NCBI GenBank assembly: GCA_024206195.1
Contig: JAAGZO010000073.1
Coordinates: 1 to 33,264 of the forward strand
Origin: a bacterium
GTDB lineage: Archaea; Nanoarchaeota; Nanoarchaeia; Woesearchaeales; UBA10216
Length of the DNA stretch: 33,264 nt
Direction: 5' to 3'
The notes beneath the pieces are model-generated. The model was given only the letters and a program-made list of their open reading frames with translations. It was not told the origin of the DNA and ran no database searches. A program made the position numbers and the translations under genes. Positions 31,814 through 33,264 of the stretch are shown in pieces (positions within the stretch are counted from its first letter, which is position 1; every line of letters begins with the position of its first letter).

Positions 31814-32056
31814 ATGGGAACAAAACAACTTACATTTTCAAACGGTTTTAAAATCGTAGTTAGAGAAAATCAAAACAGGCATTGCTTTGGAGGATATACG
31901 TTTAAACTTTTTAAGAATGGTAAATTGATTGAAAAAAAATATCATAATGAATTGATAAATCATTCGACTGCATTTCTTAAAGCCTTTCACTATTTTTTAG
32001 ACAAAATGCCTGAAATAAAACCCAAGTATAAAAACCTTAACAATAATGGAGAATAA
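31814..32056 (+). CDS. Hypothetical protein, 80 aa
   Basis: ATG 31814 follows TGGAG and lies 38 bases after the -10 box. The first 40 residues look like a beta meander (KQLTFSNGFKIVVREN, YTFKLFKNGKLIEKK), then a helix (STAFLKAFHYFLDKM) and a basic Lys/Asn-rich tail. Codon use is more A/T-rich than in the late block. I do not recognise it. It is the first gene of the right-hand operon. Confidence 0.65.
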   Translation: MGTKQLTFSNGFKIVVRENQNRHCFGGYTFKLFKNGKLIEKKYHNELINHSTAFLKAFHYFLDKMPEIKPKYKNLNNNGE

Positions 32057-32061
32057 AAAAA

Positions 32062-32322
32062 ATGAATAAATCAGAAATTAGAAAATTAGTTTCAAGCCTT
32101 AACCTTTCCATTGACGCTAAAACGACAACTTCATTTAATCCGGCAAAGCATCCACTTAATGGCATTGGATGCAGTGACTTTCCTTTAAGAAAGCCTGTTA
32201 CTTTCAATGCAATCCTTGAATATTTAAAATGGCAATGCGTTCAATTCAATGGAGAAATAAACCAGTTAGAACTTTCCGATTGCCTCGAATTACTAAAAAA
32301 GAAAAAAGTTATTTGTATTTAA
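32062..32322 (+). CDS. Hypothetical protein, 86 aa
   Basis: GGAG lies ahead of the ATG, six bases past the previous stop. A short helical N-terminus (KSEIRKLVSSLNLSI) is followed by a loop with Lys/His/Pro and a helical second half (ILEYLKWQCVQF, LSDCLELLKKKK). Two or three Cys are scattered and do not form a cluster. AT-rich like its neighbours. No known family. Confidence 0.62.
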   Translation: MNKSEIRKLVSSLNLSIDAKTTTSFNPAKHPLNGIGCSDFPLRKPVTFNAILEYLKWQCVQFNGEINQLELSDCLELLKKKKVICI

Positions 32323-32343
32323 TTTTTTAAAGAAAGGAATTTT

Positions 32344-33045
32344 ATGAATTATTCAAAAGCAAAAGAATTATTTGAAAGCAAAAGAAAAAATGCAGAAAGC
32401 AAACCTTTAGCCAACAATACAAGGCTTTTTTACTTTCCTGAAAATGACTGTTATGCAATTAGACTTCATAAAACTGACATTGTTAAAATCTATTCCAATG
32501 ACTCATATGAATTGAATACAGGCAATTGGTATACTGTTACTACTAAAGCTAGAATGAATGCTTATATCCCTATCAATATTTATACCCATAAACGAACTTG
32601 GTTTATTGGGAACTATAATCATAAAACAGATTTAAAATATTTTGATGGTATGATTTTAGATTCTACCGGAAAACTTTTAAATCCTGAGAAAGCGCCTGCA
32701 GATAATTCAAGACAAAAAAAAGTATTAGATAAATCAATCAAAAAATATATTGACGGTTTTTGCAATGACATTGAAAAGAATGGAATTGAATATCCTAACA
32801 GTGGTGATTGTTGGTTATGCAGTTTATTTAAAGACACTAATGACATTGAACATATCTTTAGTCATTTCAATGAAAATTATTATGTGCCTTCATTGCTTTT
32901 CAATGCAATTAAGCTTGCAGGATATGCAAAGCCTGAATTTATTTTTGAAATGATAAAAAGGAATAAAGAAAGCCACTTTGCAAAAACTGCATTAAAAGCA
33001 TATTTCAGGAAAAACTATCATACTCTCTTAGACTCAATGCTATAG
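32344..33045 (+). CDS. Phage protein of a conserved unknown family with C2H2-like motif, 233 aa
   Basis: AAAGG precedes the ATG. Residues about 40-72 (RLHKTDIVKI, then LNTGNWYTVTTKARMNAY) match a block, HxTxVVxxxxDGxxxLxxGGWxTxTTKxRIN, that I recall from many phage hypothetical proteins. The C-terminal part has GDCWLC with Cys156 and Cys159, and His170 and His174, spaced as C-x2-C-x10-H-x3-H like a C2H2 zinc site, followed by a YYVPSLLFNAI helix. It probably binds zinc and perhaps DNA; function unknown. AT-rich. Confidence 0.7.
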   Translation: MNYSKAKELFESKRKNAESKPLANNTRLFYFPENDCYAIRLHKTDIVKIYSNDSYELNTGNWYTVTTKARMNAYIPINIYTHKRTWFIGNYNHKTDLKYFDGMILDSTGKLLNPEKAPADNSRQKKVLDKSIKKYIDGFCNDIEKNGIEYPNSGDCWLCSLFKDTNDIEHIFSHFNENYYVPSLLFNAIKLAGYAKPEFIFEMIKRNKESHFAKTALKAYFRKNYHTLLDSML

Positions 33046-33061
33046 CTGATAAATGCCTGTT

Positions 33062-33090
33062 AAGCTTGTTTATAGCCTCATAGCAAGCTT
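33062..33090 (+). terminator. Hairpin between the last two plus-strand genes
   Basis: AAGCTTG (33062-33068) and CAAGCTT (33084-33090) form a seven-pair stem with a 15-base loop, followed by only two T. It may be a weak terminator or a regulatory stem before the last gene. Confidence 0.35.
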
Positions 33091-33129
33091 TTCAGGGATT
33101 TATTAACCTTTAGTATAGAAAGGGATTTT

Positions 33130-33264
33130 ATGACTGCAATAATTGAATTGAGAAATTTACCTAGTAGCACTGTTTTTAAATGCCTAAAGCCTTTAGATAA
33201 ATATAAAACACCTTATTCAGTTTATATATCTACAGGCAATAATTTATCAGTAAAAGAAATAATA
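33130..33264 (+). CDS. 5' part of a hypothetical protein (runs off the window)
   Basis: ATG 33130 follows AAAGGGA and the frame stays open for 45 residues to the end of the window. The start is ordinary and polar-hydrophobic (IIELRNLPSSTVFKCLKPLD, then YKTPYSVYIST). The full length and function cannot be known. AT-rich like the other right-hand genes. Confidence 0.6.
   Translation, partial: MTAIIELRNLPSSTVFKCLKPLDKYKTPYSVYISTGNNLSVKEII

Noticed and set aside
1..33264. Search for integrase, tRNA genes, CRISPR arrays and insertion sequences
   Set aside because: No integrase or recombinase motifs, no cloverleaf I could fold, no regularly spaced short repeats with unique spacers and no transposase frame were seen. 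The regular repeats are protein-coding.

Overview
The window is part of a tailed-phage genome, most likely a short-tailed podovirus-type phage of an unidentified Gram-negative host. The late genes run in podovirus order: terminase, portal, scaffold, major capsid protein, adaptor, fibres, a large tail protein, then three internal virion proteins. A lipobox protein nested in a lysis cassette suggests an outer membrane. Shine-Dalgarno sites (GGAGG, AGGAG) are strong and the visible promoters are sigma70-like. There is no tRNA, rRNA, CRISPR array, insertion sequence or integrase here, and I cannot name the host or tell whether the phage is temperate.

Layout: (1) 1-3411, plus strand. A compact early operon: two tandem paralogous small genes, a Lar-like zinc ribbon, a RusA-type resolvase, a small unknown gene, a repressor-like HTH gene behind a promoter filled with inverted-repeat operators, a YqaJ-type exonuclease, a RecT annealing protein and a short membrane protein. 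Resolvase, exonuclease and RecT together make a phage recombination module. (2) 31348 down to 3423, minus strand. One long late block. It opens with a possible small terminase gene, a coiled-coil protein, several tiny zinc-ribbon or lysine-rich genes and a GNAT-like acetyltransferase. Then come large terminase, portal, scaffold, capsid, a small head protein, adaptor, two fibre-like proteins, a giant tail protein, three ejection-type internal proteins, more appendage proteins, a His-rich repeat protein, a cupin and a lysis cassette. (3) 31349-31813, an AT-rich divergent intergenic region with a promoter on each strand, short repeats and another copy of the early operator motif. (4) 31814-33264, plus strand. 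AT-richer small genes of unknown function; the last one runs off the window.

Striking points: a His/Asp-rich helical repeat module is shared by two different virion proteins (two 120-residue inserts in the tail protein, and 3 x 25 plus 3 x 111 residues in the separate 518-residue protein, with exact periodicity). The ATGAGTCAT operator is placed in helical phase at the early promoter and recurs near the late and right-hand promoters. Several overlapping genes are shorter than usual ORF cut-offs: a zinc ribbon over the endolysin start, a lipoprotein start inside a membrane-protein gene, and a 58-residue gene upstream of the large terminase.
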